Positions 1 to 9,800 of a stretch of DNA of 24,761 nt are shown piece after piece (position 1 is the first letter of the stretch; each line of letters begins with the position of its first letter). This DNA is from Chara braunii. Its lineage: Eukaryota > Streptophyta > Charophyceae > Charales > Characeae. Both the position numbers and the translations under genes were made by a program. The stretch spans positions 3,724,310-3,749,070 of the forward strand of contig BFEA01000015.1 of the NCBI GenBank assembly GCA_003427395.1. The letters run 5' to 3'. The notes beneath the pieces are model-generated. The model did not search any database and had not been told where the DNA came from. It worked only from the letters and a program-made list of their open reading frames with translations.

Positions 1-14
1 CTCTCCCCTCCCTA

Positions 15-19
<5 letters not shown>

Positions 20-68
<49 letters not shown>
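20..68. repeat. (CT)n microsatellite
   Basis: Uninterrupted CT dinucleotide run of about 24 units after a C/T-rich leader. Any reading frame through it is low-complexity and not a gene. Confidence 0.97.
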
Positions 69-71
<3 letters not shown>

Positions 72-590
72 TGTGCTCGAAGACGGAGTCACGTTAATTA
101 TCGCCCTGATCGCCCAGGCTCTTCCGCTCCTCGCTGACTTGTTGAGCGTGTCGACGTGTCTACGCGCAACGAATGCTGACGTGTCAATGCGCCGCCAGCA
201 CTCTTTGGGATCGAGCCGCCGACCTCATTCTCCCAGCGCACGATGAGAACTGAGTGCTGAAGCGAACTTCATGCTCTAGAGCGGCGCAGCACGGTACAGA
301 CCGTGACGTGCAGGGATCGAGGGGCGACTCCCCATCCTCCTTCTTGGGACTTCATTCTCCTCCTTTTTTTTTTCACAACTCCACTTTGCAATTCATTAGA
401 AAAAGAAGGGGGTGGATTGATATATTCCAAAGAAAAGAAAAAAAAAGAAAAAGAAGGGGGAGGCCGGGAATCCCTCCACAAACAAGCTGGACAGGTGAAC
501 AAGATTGAATTTACCTGCTGGGCTGTGGTTAGTCCGATGATAATACCTCAAGGCCATCGCCCTCAGAAAGAAAAAAGAAGAAAAAAAAAA
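69..590. other. Non-coding stretch, T-rich then A/G-rich
   Basis: I see no gene here. Positions 361-373 are a T tract and 399-463 contain two copies of a GAAAAAGAAGGGGG motif 48 bases apart (399 and 447). Reading frames across it give Lys/Arg- or Phe-rich low-complexity peptides without recognisable domains. Confidence 0.6.
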
Positions 591-654
591 ATCAATGCGT
601 CAGTGTCCTCCCCGAAAAAAATAATAATAATAATAAAAAATCAATGCGTCAGTG
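591..654. repeat. Short direct repeat, period 49
   Basis: ATCAATGCGTCAGTG occurs at 591-605 and again at 640-654, each preceded by an A-rich tract. The spacing nearly equals the 48-base spacing of the purine-rich repeat at 399/447, so both may be traces of one A-rich minisatellite. Confidence 0.8.
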
Positions 655-660
655 AGCTCT

Positions 661-820
661 GGGGCCAAGTCCCACTAGCAGCGTTGAGCTACCTCAACGC
701 CCGAATCTGGAAGCTTTTGCGGAGATGTGCAGAAATGGTGTTGAGTTTCCTGAACTGCACGTCTCCACGAACACGTCAAGGCATTGAGGTAGCTCAACGC
801 TGCTAGTGGGACTTGGCCCC
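661..820. repeat. 160-base foldback element, copy 1
   Basis: The outer 20 bases are a perfect inverted repeat: GGGGCCAAGTCCCACTAGCA at 661-680 against 801-820. The next 20 bases on each side (681-700 and 781-800) pair with one mismatch, and each is itself a small hairpin (stem GCGTTGAG/CTCAACGC, loop CTAC on the left). Further in, 707-732 pairs imperfectly with 755-780 (about 19 of 26), leaving a loop at 733-754. I see no convincing target-site duplication, so calling it a MITE is only a suggestion. It is homologous to the foldback at 938-1104. Confidence 0.85.
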
Positions 821-937
821 GGGTCGAGACGGTGGACCTCGCTCCACTATCACCACGTGCAAAATGAGAACGAATCTTCCGCTAGAACATGGAAAGATAC
901 GCAGCCATATTTTTTGTCTTTTATGTATATATATAAC

Positions 938-1104
938 GGGTACTTGAGCAACGCCACCAGCAAAGAGGATTGGATTGAACACCTGAATCTGGACTTGGTT
1001 TTTGTGAAACATGCAGAAAGTCGAGATTGAACTTGTTTTCTGCATCTCTGCTTAAATATTCAGGATATTTATCCAATCCTCTTTGCTAGTGGGACCTCGG
1101 CCCC
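938..1104. repeat. Foldback element, copy 2 (diverged relative of 661-820)
   Basis: 959-975 is exactly complementary to 1071-1087 (17 bases, AGCAAAGAGGATTGGAT). A central hairpin pairs ATGCAGAAA near 1011 with TTTCTGCAT near 1044. The right end, GCTAGTGGGAC then CGGCCCC, matches the right end of the first foldback. The inner segment (ATCTGGA, then TGCAGAAA) also aligns with it. The stem sequence between end and centre is completely different from copy 1 but still self-complementary. Confidence 0.75.
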
Positions 1105-1185
1105 AGTGATCTGTGTGAAGGCGCGCGCCCACTGCACTCTCCCCTCAGGATTTTGAATTTTTTAAATTTTTTTTTTTTGGGATGG

Positions 1186-1400
1186 TTTGCAAAATAGCCC
1201 CATAAGTTGAGATATGTGCCAAAATGTCCCTAAAAGATGTTGGTAGAGCGGAATAACCCTCTGAGAAAAAAAGAGTTTGTGAAATGCCCCTAGCATCTGT
1301 TGGACCCCCATCTTTGCGATATACCCCTACCGGGTATCGTCGAACTTTGCAAAATGGTCCAGTACTTGCCAACTTTTCCTAGGCTCTATTGCAAAAGGCC
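1186..1400. repeat. Degenerate minisatellite built on a TTTGCAAAATGGCCCC-like phrase
   Basis: Variants of a phrase close to TTTGCAAAATRGYCCC recur at about 1187, 1217, 1277, 1311, 1344 and 1388, spaced 30-60 bases apart and often followed by GTTGG or a related end. Such phrases are common in plant non-coding DNA. I see no coding potential. Confidence 0.6.
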
Positions 1401-1477
1401 AAGGCCCAAACCGGGCTGTCCAGATTGCAAAGTTGGACAAAGTTGGACACCCGCCTGACAGGGGCACAAACGAAAAT

Positions 1478-1757
1478 AGGCAAAAATTTCAGGAAAAGAC
1501 TGGGACCCCCCTCCATCCTCTTTATCTCACTCCGGCAAGTCTTACTGCAGCAAAGCCACCATCTCTGCTGCTGCTGTACCCTATTACCATCCTACCAGCT
1601 GGCCCCCTCACTAGTAGGACGCTATATATCCAACCATCTTCTCCCACTCACCTAGGCAAAGTTTCAGAAAACGTCTCAGAAACCCCCATCCATCCTATTT
1701 ACCTCACTCCGGCAAGACTTACTGCAGCAGAGCCACCATCTCCGCTGTCGGTGCGAA
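1478..1757. repeat. Tandem repeat, 177-base period, about 1.6 copies
   Basis: The segment beginning near 1478 (AAAAATTTCAGGAAAAG) recurs near 1655. The strongest shared block is TCCGGCAAG, then CTTACTGCAGCA, then GCCACCATCTC, at 1531 and 1708. The downstream part of unit 1 (CTATTACCATCCTACCAGC, then TAGTAGGACGC, 1580-1625) recurs diverged near 9571-9640 and 10032-10130, so this is a dispersed family. Confidence 0.8.
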
Positions 1758-1774
1758 TACCCTTACAAGGGTAT
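1757..1774. other. Perfect short hairpin
   Basis: ATACCCTT at 1757-1764 pairs with AAGGGTAT at 1767-1774 around an AC centre. A similar TACCC/GGGTA pairing lies near 1320-1338. No run of T follows, so it is not a terminator. Its role is unknown. Confidence 0.6.
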
Positions 1775-2216
1775 CCGCCTTGTTTCTTGCAAGTAACAGG
1801 AAATAAGTTTGGTTTAAAGGTCAAGTATAACGCGCGAGGCGCGGCAGTGTTTGTGGTCTACGCTGACTGAATGGTTGACTACAGTAGAGAGTGTGTGGGC
1901 GCACAAGCTTGAGGCATGCGTGATTTTTATTTTGTTGATAATTCAAGAGTCAACGTGATCGCCAGCCAGAATTTTTTTTATTTCTAATTAAACTAGGAGT
2001 AAAAAGATTTTGTCTCTTGATTGGTGCGCTTGACTGTGACTTGTGCGTAGGTACGAAGGACGACGTCGACAGCGGCATGGTTCGGTATAGTCGCGCGGTG
2101 GATGCGGAAGGTTGACGGCTGTGAGTTCTACTGATAGGCCGATCTGAGGGTTTGAAACGTTTCGATAGATCTCCGCGTCGTGCAATATCCATTTATTTAG
2201 GTGTCTGTTAATATTA

Positions 2217-2305
2217 GACTCGGCCTTGGGCCTAGTACTATTGGTTATGGTGTTGGACTCTCATTTGAGAGATTCAGGGATCAAGATCGAAAGGTGATGA
2301 CGCGG
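2217..2305 (+). repeat. Possible tRNA-derived SINE head (remnant)
   Basis: The string TAGTACTATTGGTTATGG, then GTTGGACTCTCATTTGAGAG, then AGGGATCAAGATCG has the order and spacing of a tRNA: an A-box-like start, an anticodon-arm-like CTCTC/GAGAG hairpin and a degenerate B box (GGATCAAGATC against GGTTCGAATCC). The arms are not clean enough for a functional tRNA, so a tRNA-derived SINE remnant is the better reading. No poly(A) tail or target duplication was identified. Confidence 0.35.
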
Positions 2306-2334
2306 GATATCAGAGTAGCACAAAGGGACTGAGG

Positions 2335-2472
2335 GGTTGAGGGCCTGACAGAGCTATTCCCCTTCGTTTTGTCATTGGCGACATCAGAGCGGCGCTAGCA
2401 TCTGGTTGAGGGCCCGACAGAGCTATTCCCCTTCGTTTTGTCATTGGCGACATCAGAGCGGCGCTAGCATCT
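2335..2472. repeat. Tandem duplication, 2 x 69 bases
   Basis: Copy 1 is 2335-2403 and copy 2 is 2404-2472. They differ at one base (GGGCCTGAC against GGGCCCGAC). The near-identity implies a recent event or gene conversion. Confidence 0.95.
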
Positions 2473-3439
2473 TAAAATTCCTCATTCGTCATATTTTGAT
2501 GATTAAAAGTTCTAAATATTTTATTATTTGACGTCGTATTATTAGTTTTATGCTCCGGAGTCCTTTTGACTTAGATGCGACGTCGGATTTAGTGGCCGTC
2601 ATAGCAGCAGACCGAGGGAGACGACGTACAGGTAAGCCGGTGGGTGGTCAGCCCACGAAGTGGAAAGAACTTGAGTGGCGGGGACGCCGGGGGTTGTCGC
2701 GGGTGCACCGACCGTCAACCATGGCCTGTTGTGAGAGGTTTGAGTGTGAGCATGCCCGTCGGACCCCATTGGTGTTGAAATATGCCTAGGTGGTGGCCAA
2801 GGGCACCAGGGCGGAGGTCGCGGTGCGGCCTTGCTCACATGAAACCTTTCTTCACTTTGGCCGCTTTCTACTACGGCCGAGAACTGCATCAGGCCCAATC
2901 CACTAAGGTCCACGCTAGGCTTGTGGCAGGCTGCGCACCGACAGGCTATCTGTGTGAGAACTAGCTGATTGGGGCCCCAAGGGAGTGAAGAGCTCCGCCT
3001 GAGCGGAGCAGCTCGGAGAGAGGTCGCAGAGGAGCCAACAGCGGTAGTATGTGTGCTGCTCGTCGGGAGTTGGGTATAGGGGCGAGGACTAAAACGAAAC
3101 GCCTACAGTTAGTCCCCTTCGAAGTTTCCCCCAGGACAGTCGGAGTTGCCGAGCAGTTTCGTTGCTCGGCTGTAGGACCGAGCGAGGCATTGGTAGAGGG
3201 TCGGGTGCTATCGAATATTCACAGCGTGGCCAAGCAATCGTTCGCCGACCGTGGGCACGGTCCCTCAGGAATCTCCCTCGCTGGGCAGACCGTGGCGTTG
3301 GGCACTGTCGCATCTGGAAAAGAGAGCGACGAGCAACGAGGGGACAAGTGAAAGAGAGGGGGACGAACCTGGCGCGAATTTGCGTCGGGTGCATGCGAAG
3401 TTAGTGATAGAGAAGAGGAGCATGGCGGAAGGGTGAAGC
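2473..3439. other. No recognisable gene
   Basis: Several open frames of 60-105 codons lie here on both strands (for example 2550-2789 plus, 2599-2913 minus, 3049-3351 plus, 3089-3394 minus). They overlap each other, have Arg/Gly/Pro-rich composition and show no motif I recognise. The base composition is moderately GC-rich, so chance frames of this length are expected. Confidence 0.5.
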
Positions 3440-3759
3440 AACGACTCTCTCGTCTCCCATCGATTCTTCGTAGGAGAGGAGACGAGTTTGGGGTTTTAAC
3501 CCCAGGCGAACTTGATGATGGGGTTAGATTTAGTGGTAAGTTAGCAAAATTAGAGCAAGATGAGAATAGAGATGCGTGGAGATGGCGATGGTGAAGGAAC
3601 GAAAAAAAGATGCGGGAAGGATAACGAATCTCCCCCGTTTCCTGACGAAAACGGGCGATCAGAGAGTCAATTCGGGGGTTTTAAAGATAGGCGACTCCGA
3701 ATCCGAGCTCGGAATTGGCGAAAAGTCAGTGGATTAGGAGGTTAGTAGAAGGTGACGAA
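3440..3759. repeat. Diverged relative of the 241-base unit
   Basis: Landmarks of the downstream tandem unit appear here in the same order but diverged: CGATTCTT near 3460, GATGATGGGGTTAGATTTAG near 3512, GAGATGGCGATGGTGAA near 3579, CCCGTTTCC near 3635 and TTCGGGGGTTTTAAAGATAGGCG near 3670. The last has a counterpart after copy 2 at about 4244. Confidence 0.55.
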
Positions 3760-4241
3760 GTAGAATGATATGGCGGAAATGAGAAGTAGAGTTCTCACTC
3801 GATTCTTTATGAAATCATGTGGAACAAAGTTGTAGGTAGAGGTTTTTAGGTATTGCAAGTTTAGTGATGATGTTAGATTTAGCAGTAGAGTAGTGAAAAA
3901 GGGAGTAAGAAGGAGAAAGTGTCGCTCAGAGGAGTAGGATATGTTGGAGATGGTGAAAGTAAGAATCGGCTAACTCACCCGTTTTTCTATGTGGAGGGTT
4001 GTAGAATGATATGGCGGAAATGAGAAGTAGAGTTCTCACTCGATTCTTTATGAAATCATGTGGAACAAAGTTGTAGGTAGAGGTTTTTAGGTATTGCAAG
4101 TTTAGTGATGATGTTAGATTTAGCAGTAGAGTAGTGAAAAAGGGAGTAAGAAGGAGAAAGTGTCGCTCAGAGGAGTAGGATATGTTGGAGATGGTGAAAG
4201 TAAGAATCGGCTAACTCACCCGTTTTTCTATGTGGAGGGTT
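3760..4241. repeat. Perfect tandem duplication, 2 x 241 bases
   Basis: 3760-4000 and 4001-4241 appear identical over their whole length by eye. The unit has no long open frame. Identity this complete next to diverged relatives means a very recent duplication or an assembly join artefact. Confidence 0.95.
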
Positions 4242-4625
4242 CATTTCGGGGGTTTCTGAACTAGGCGGAGCAAATGGTGGAGGGAGATTCTAGGTTGGAG
4301 CGACGAATTTCGCACCATAACGAATAATGATTGTGAGAGAGCAAAGAGATTGTGAGAGGGAGGATGAATCTACCCGTACTTTAGGGAAGGATTTCGTACG
4401 ACTTCTGTTTATCCCAATGTAGAAGTAGCGTGAGGCCGCCTACGAGGACTTACCTGTTGGCCTGGGTGTTCGAGCGGAAGACTTATTTTGATGCGCTCAT
4501 CTTATCAAAGGGATAACCTCTCCCTGTCTCCCTGCGCGAATGGATCGTAGAAGCAGTGTTGCTTGTAACTGTGCATAATGTCGAAGTCGTTGTTGCAGCT
4601 CCTTCCTACCAGCCTGGGCGCAGTC

Positions 4626-4628
<3 letters not shown>
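4242..4628. other. No recognisable gene
   Basis: Purine-rich non-coding sequence between the tandem duplication and the AG microsatellite. No motif, repeat or open frame stands out. Confidence 0.5.

Positions 4629-4702
<74 letters not shown>
4629..4702. repeat. (AG)37 microsatellite
   Basis: Uninterrupted AG dinucleotide run. The Arg-Glu and Ser-Leu frames through it are microsatellite translations, not genes. Confidence 0.98.
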
Positions 4703-4705
<3 letters not shown>

Positions 4706-5900
4706 AGGATTCACCCGCACCGTTGGAATTGGCTCCGGAGACAGAACGACCGATGTGGGTGACCGTATACTGAGGACCGGGTACGTTCGTATTCAGGAGC
4801 TAGGGGGAACAGCGGAGCAGCATACTGACCGGTGTGTCGCTCATCTTGTCAAAAGAGTAGCAGGAGGGGAACTGTAAAGACTACATACCAACGTGCCACC
4901 TGGAATGCGAGGGAGCGAAGGAAACGGGGTGAGGATGGTGATGAGAGCGCACGTACCTAGTCTAGGTGGTGGTTTTCTCAGCTGACATCCGAGTGCACGT
5001 CGTTTGTTGTTGCACAGTGTTTTGCTGTGATTCTTCCTTACAGCGGTTTGTTGTCTTCACTGCTGTGTGAGTCCTAGTTGAACATTCTTAAGGCTCCATG
5101 CTTGCCGGTTGCCGACATGTTTTACAACCGTCGAATAAAGGATCTATAAGCGGAATGTGTTGTTGCATTATTATGGAAAGGTAGGTTGGTTGATACCTAC
5201 CAGTCGTACTGACCGCAAACCACGATTGTCTGCAAAGGAGTGAGTGCGTGCATGCCCGTTGGGAACCGAAAATGGTCAAGCTAACCTATATATACAACAG
5301 GCCAGAAGATGCTTGGGTTGAGACTCGTTACAGTACTAACATGCGAATCCTCCGTCGGACTTGAGTTTTGGGGCGGGAAGACCATCCGAACCGCCTTGTG
5401 ACAGGGATATTTCCGAGTTCCGCGAGATAGCTGGTTCTGCAGTCTGTGGTGGGAAGTTTGTGGGCAAGGGACGGTTGGCACTTGACTTTGAGAGCGGCAG
5501 TGTGGTGTCGTACATTACTTGTTACTGCTTCGACTACCAGACTGTTGACTCATTATTTCCCGCTACTGCTGGTACGAGATTATTTCTGTTGATGAAGTTC
5601 ACTAAGCACAACTAAGGCTTGCTATAACGCATGCTTGCAATGATACATCGTGCTTCACGCAACGTGTTGTTGTTAGGCATCAACGATAGGCTTGGCTCGA
5701 ACACAGTTGTTTAGAGCTACATAGGGGGGGTGTTGTCGGGATAAGCAATGAGGGGTAGTACCTGAAAGGAGAGCTGCTACATTTATATTGGGTTTTCTGA
5801 GAAGTTCTCACTGTGCTAAGTCACGGTTTTGGCTACGGCTGCTGCGTTTCTCGGCTGCCATTGCGGGGCCCTCAGGTGTATCGAGATAACAAGGCCCTCT
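4703..5900. other. No recognisable gene
   Basis: Open frames of 60-100 codons occur (for example 5361-5615 plus, 5281-5481 minus) but none shows a known domain and they overlap on opposite strands. I find no tandem repeats or strong hairpins in this stretch. Confidence 0.5.
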
Positions 5901-5949
5901 CTTGAGAGTTGAGTCAGTCTCACTCTTGTATCTCGAGCGTTTGAAACCC

Positions 5950-6110
5950 CTTCTTCTGCCTTTCTTACTCTAAGTCTGGTGCAGTTCTGAGAGGAAGGCG
6001 GCAGGCGGGATTGCAACCCGCAGGACCGCAGCAAGACTCTGTGGGGAGTCAACCCACCGATTGTGGGAGCTCTGTCAGAACTCAGGAGGAGTTCTGGAGG
6101 CAGAGAACTG
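5950..6110 (-). repeat. Possible tRNA-derived SINE remnant
   Basis: On the minus strand, 6021 down to 6005 folds as a clean T-arm: 5-bp stem GCGGG/CCCGC around the 7-base loop TTGCAAT. Upstream on that strand is a CCCAC/GTGGG hairpin that could be an anticodon-arm relic, then an A-box-like CTGAGTTCTGACAGAGC. The arms between them are too long for a true tRNA. A 140-codon minus-strand frame (5816-6238) crosses it and I regard it as accidental. Confidence 0.35.
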
Positions 6111-6373
6111 AGAGGTAAAGATTTCGTTTTCCCTCTATAAATCCGGGTATAACCCCTATCTGTATTTCTTGTTGCATTTTGATTGAGGATATTACATGTA
6201 TCCCTACTTTGAATTTTGGTTTGACTTTCATGACACAAGCCAGACTAAGTAAAAGAGTCATTGTGTAACTTCAGCTTCAACTTTGTTATTTGTCTGAAAG
6301 CAGATTGTGGGATTGCATCTGGGGGAAAGATAGGAGGAAGGCAATATTGCATGATTTTGACTGGGTCAACTAA

Positions 6374-7110
6374 AGGCTGGACAAGTCTCCAAAAGTTTAG
6401 GGAGGCCCAGTGCTATGTTTATTTTTGAATTGCCTGGAGGACCAAACATGTTCCATAAGTTTGGGTGGCCTGGTTGCTCTGACTTGCGAGGGCTATTTGT
6501 GGATGAATTTTCAGAGACCAAGCATGTTCCGTAAGTTTGGGTGGCTTGGTCGCCTTGTTTACTTTGGGTTTCTTTCTGTTTCTTTTGGTTCTGAACGAGG
6601 AGGTCTGAGCATGTGCCATAAGTTTGGGTGGCTCAACCTTTTCCTGTTTTGATTTTAAGAAAAAGAACCAGGTTGAGGACCAGACATGTTCCATAAGTTT
6701 TTGTGGTTTTGGTCCGAAGTCGCACACATGCTGAAACCAAAAGGTTATAACTTGGCTATATTTTACTATTATTTTATCTATGAATAGGTCAGTCAGACAG
6801 TGTTCTATAAGTTTGGGTAGTTTAACTATAGTTTATCACAAAATGAAGATATTATTAACTAAGAATAAATTTGTGGTACGAAGGGGCAAACTGAATCTTG
6901 AGTTAAAGATGATCGGTCCAATTATATGTTACCTCAAAAGACTAAGTGCAGATAATTATATAAAACTGGGATACTTAAACAATTCAGGGCGACTAGGATG
7001 ACCTAGTCATATGCAAAAAAAAAAAAAAAATTGTTATACCCTTTGTTTGTGTATATTCAGTGGATGAGCTAAACATGTTCCATTAGTTTGGGCAGTCTAG
7101 CTTTACGCCT
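6374..7110 (+). repeat. Seven hairpins with a shared loop and different stems
   Basis: A loop close to ATGTTCCATAAGTTTGGGTG recurs seven times. It is flanked by arms that differ between copies but pair with each other: CTGGAC/GCCCAG (6377, 6405), ACCAAAC/GCCTGGT (6441, 6468), GACCAAGC/GCTTGGTC (6516, 6544, perfect), TGAGC/GCTCA (6606, 6631), GGACCA/TGGTCC (6677, 6710), AGTCAGAC/GTTTAACT (6792, 6821) and AGCTAAAC/GTCTAGCT (7067, 7095). Most start-to-start spacings are 65-115 bases; the last is 275. There is no open reading frame across the set. Function unknown. Confidence 0.8.
7014..7030. repeat. Poly(A) tract
   Basis: About 17 As inside the hairpin array, between copies 6 and 7. It could be the tail of a small insertion that increased the spacing there, but I did not find a target duplication. 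Confidence 0.6.
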
Positions 7111-7389
7111 TGTGTAAGTTGGGTATAAAAGGATAAATCAATGAAAGATCATGAACTATTATTTGATAAGGTTGACTTTGGGATGGTGAGAGTACTTACC
7201 TTTATGGTTTAGCCTGCATGTGGCTGATTGAGATTTCTACTTAGTCAGAGTTTCAGTTTGATAGGTAGCTTCTTTAGCTGCTCGCCACGTGCTAGAGCGA
7301 TAGGAGTTAGTTTCAATTCATGCATTTTCTTAGCAAAATTTATTTTACTTAGGTCAATTTTTGCATTTTCTGGGATCATTTATTATACT

Positions 7390-7860
7390 TGGTCTTCTAT
7401 AAATCTTGGTACGCTACTTTCTCTATGGAAAGCGCTGCCGAAATTTCTACAAAACCAAGAAGTTCGTCAGATTTTGTTTTTTCAAAGTTCGATTTGTCTG
7501 ACTTTATATATGGCTTAGTAAAAATTTGAAAAGTTTCCTTTTCTAAAGGGAGTGCTGCCCAAATTTTTGTTAATTCAGGGAGTTAGACAAAATTGGACCT
7601 TGAGAAGTCAAAGTCACTTTAGACTCTGAACTTAGCTTTCTATAAATCTTTGATTAACACTTTTCTAAAGGGAGTGCTGTCCAAATTTTTACTAATTCAT
7701 AAAATTAGACAAAATCTGACTTTCCAGAGTTAGATAATATTTCAGTCTTTATATTCGAGTTAGTATAAATTTTGAAAAGACACTTTTCCTACGGGAAGCG
7801 ATGCCAAACTTTTCTTAGTTTAAAAGGTGTTAGATTATATTTTGACAGGTGGCAATTATG
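7390..7860. repeat. Degenerate tandem array, 122-base period, 4 units
   Basis: The anchor GGGAGTGCTGYCCAAATTTT or a close variant starts at 7427, 7549, 7671 and 7793, exactly 122 bases apart. Within units, CTATAAAT, CTTTTCTAAAG and TTAGACAAAAT also recur. Units are well diverged from each other, so the array is old, but the register has been kept without net indels. Confidence 0.88.
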
Positions 7861-9559
7861 ACAATCCACTCTGTATAGAGGTAGGCTTAGACTTAGTTTG
7901 CAGGAGAACCTTGAGTGAGATTGTGATATGAAGATTATTCTCCATGGATTTATAGATTTAGCTCGGGGATTTGTTTGTCTTGTGTTACAGGTCCTCTTGA
8001 TCGTTTGATTAAAGATTTGGACTAGATTCAATTTGATCCCAAGAGAATCATCTTTTGTTATCACTGATAACAGGTCGGTTGCCGATTCGTCGGTTTACGA
8101 TTCAACTCCAATCCACTCTTGTCACTCAACCTAAAGACTTTAACCTTGTGATTTAAATTGTTTTGTTGTGTTTTCGCCCAGACTTTATTTGAATGACCAT
8201 TTAACGAAAGTACTGAGTATTTTATTTTGAGGAGTTGCACATGAGTGAGGCTTGCATGGCTAAAGTAAGGGGTATGAGCGCAGAGAATGGTTGAAGTTGA
8301 CCGCGTGTAGTGCATGAACTTTTGACAAAATCTTTGATGTGATTGCATGTATGTTTGGTGGTTCGGACTTTGGATTGACTGTCTGCGATCATATACATAT
8401 ATATGGTTGAGAGGAGTCTCACTGTGATTGTGAGAAGTGATCGTCACAGAATTATAACCCTCCATATCCATGTAAATACATATGTCTCGATTGTTTCGTG
8501 CGGCCTACTGTGACTGCGCATAAGGGTTAAACAGATTATGTTTTTTTAGAGAAAAAAAAAATCCCATATTATCTTTTGCTTCTTAGAGTTTTTTATAGTT
8601 GGATGTTGTAGTCTGTGGCAACCGTCAAAGTCAAACCCCTTGATTTCTCTCCAGGCCCTGGATGATGGAGCTGGTCTTGAGGGCGATTGGAGATGATTGC
8701 CACCACAAGTATGAACCTGTGTACCACTCACTCTCCGCAGGGTGCAGAAGAGGGTGTGACTCTCAACCTCATTCGGCGGTTGTCCAGCGTCGAGAGATCA
8801 ATCCCTCAAGGCGCGTGTCAGCCGACACTTGAGTGTCGAACGCGAACCTCTAGATTAACGAGGACCGCATGAGTATGGGTACTACATAGTACGTCATCAT
8901 TGCGATTGCTTGCGTATGCTTGCATTGCGAATCGATATGAGTTAGCCCTGCGTCCGCGCGGTTTTATACTAAGTCTCGCGCGCGACGCCTATCCAATTTC
9001 CGCATCGGCGAGTTATGGGATGACTACTAAGGGACTAGGAGTGTTGTCGCATTGTTTGTTTTGTGTCGTTTTGTATATGTATGCGTGTGCGCATGTGTGT
9101 TTTAATTTTTATGTCCTTAGAATGGTGTACGCGTGGTGTGTGGGATGCGTCCTAGTCGACCGATGACGAGTCGTGCTTGGGACCTCAACCCCCCAAGGCG
9201 TCGGTTCGCGTGTGGGTTCGATAAAGGCGTGAAACCGCGCGTATCCCCTATGTTACAACGAGCGAGAAACACCCTCGGCTGGTCCACCTTTGCGACTGCA
9301 ACTAATTAACTTTCGTACTGTAGACTGCTAGCTCGGCGGGGATACGCTTACCGAAGGGAGGTGACAACTCCAGTAAGGTGGAGGTAAGTCGTGCCTTACT
9401 AGGCCCTATCCTCTCGTAGGGGCTCGCGAGAGGTATGGCTGGCGCACTCAGCCGGAGCGGCTTGCGGAAGCTCCATGTGTATTCGCGATGAGGATCAGAC
9501 TGACTCCTGCATGACGAGGCCGGGAGGGTCCTGCCCCGTTTGTGCGGTGTCGGACCGAT
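7861..9559. other. No recognisable gene
   Basis: AT-rich to about 8600, then more GC-rich with many CpG around 8850-9560. Frames such as 8061-8471 minus and 9302-9658 minus (the latter overlapping the next repeat) have no recognisable motif. Confidence 0.5.
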
Positions 9560-9570
9560 GCACTCGACAC

Positions 9571-9640
9571 CGCTGCTGATGTACCCTATTTCCATCCTAT
9601 CAGCTAACCCCCTCACTGGTAGGACACTTGATATCGCGCC
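9571..9640. repeat. Dispersed copy of the 1478-1757 repeat family
   Basis: GCTGATGTACCCTATT, then CCATCCTATCAGCTA, then CCCCCTCACTGGTAGGAC matches 1570-1622 with scattered substitutions. Confidence 0.75.
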
Positions 9641-9800
9641 ATCTACTTCCAGCACCAACCAACGTCGTTCTGATCACATATCTATGAATATAACAGCCAG
9701 AAGCAACTGAGAATTTTGAAGGTTTGAGATACCGGGGCCATTACCCGGCTTTGGCGAAAAGAAAACAGTCAACCCTCCTTCCATTTCCTTTCACCACCTA

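Noticed and set aside
661-820. miRNA precursor
   Set aside because: The pairing is long enough, but the arms are not conserved between the two copies while the ends and centre are, the opposite of a miRNA gene. There is no expression evidence.
2217-2305. Functional tRNA gene
   Set aside because: The acceptor stem cannot be formed and the B box is degenerate.
4505-4877. Arg-Glu and Ser-Leu repeat proteins
   Set aside because: Pure AG dinucleotide repeat translations with no flanking domain.
5816-6238. 140-codon minus-strand protein gene
   Set aside because: No recognisable domain, and it runs across a tRNA-like segment; likely a chance frame.
6374-7110. CRISPR-like array
   Set aside because: Repeats are diverged, spacing is irregular, arms vary in a paired way and the DNA is eukaryotic.
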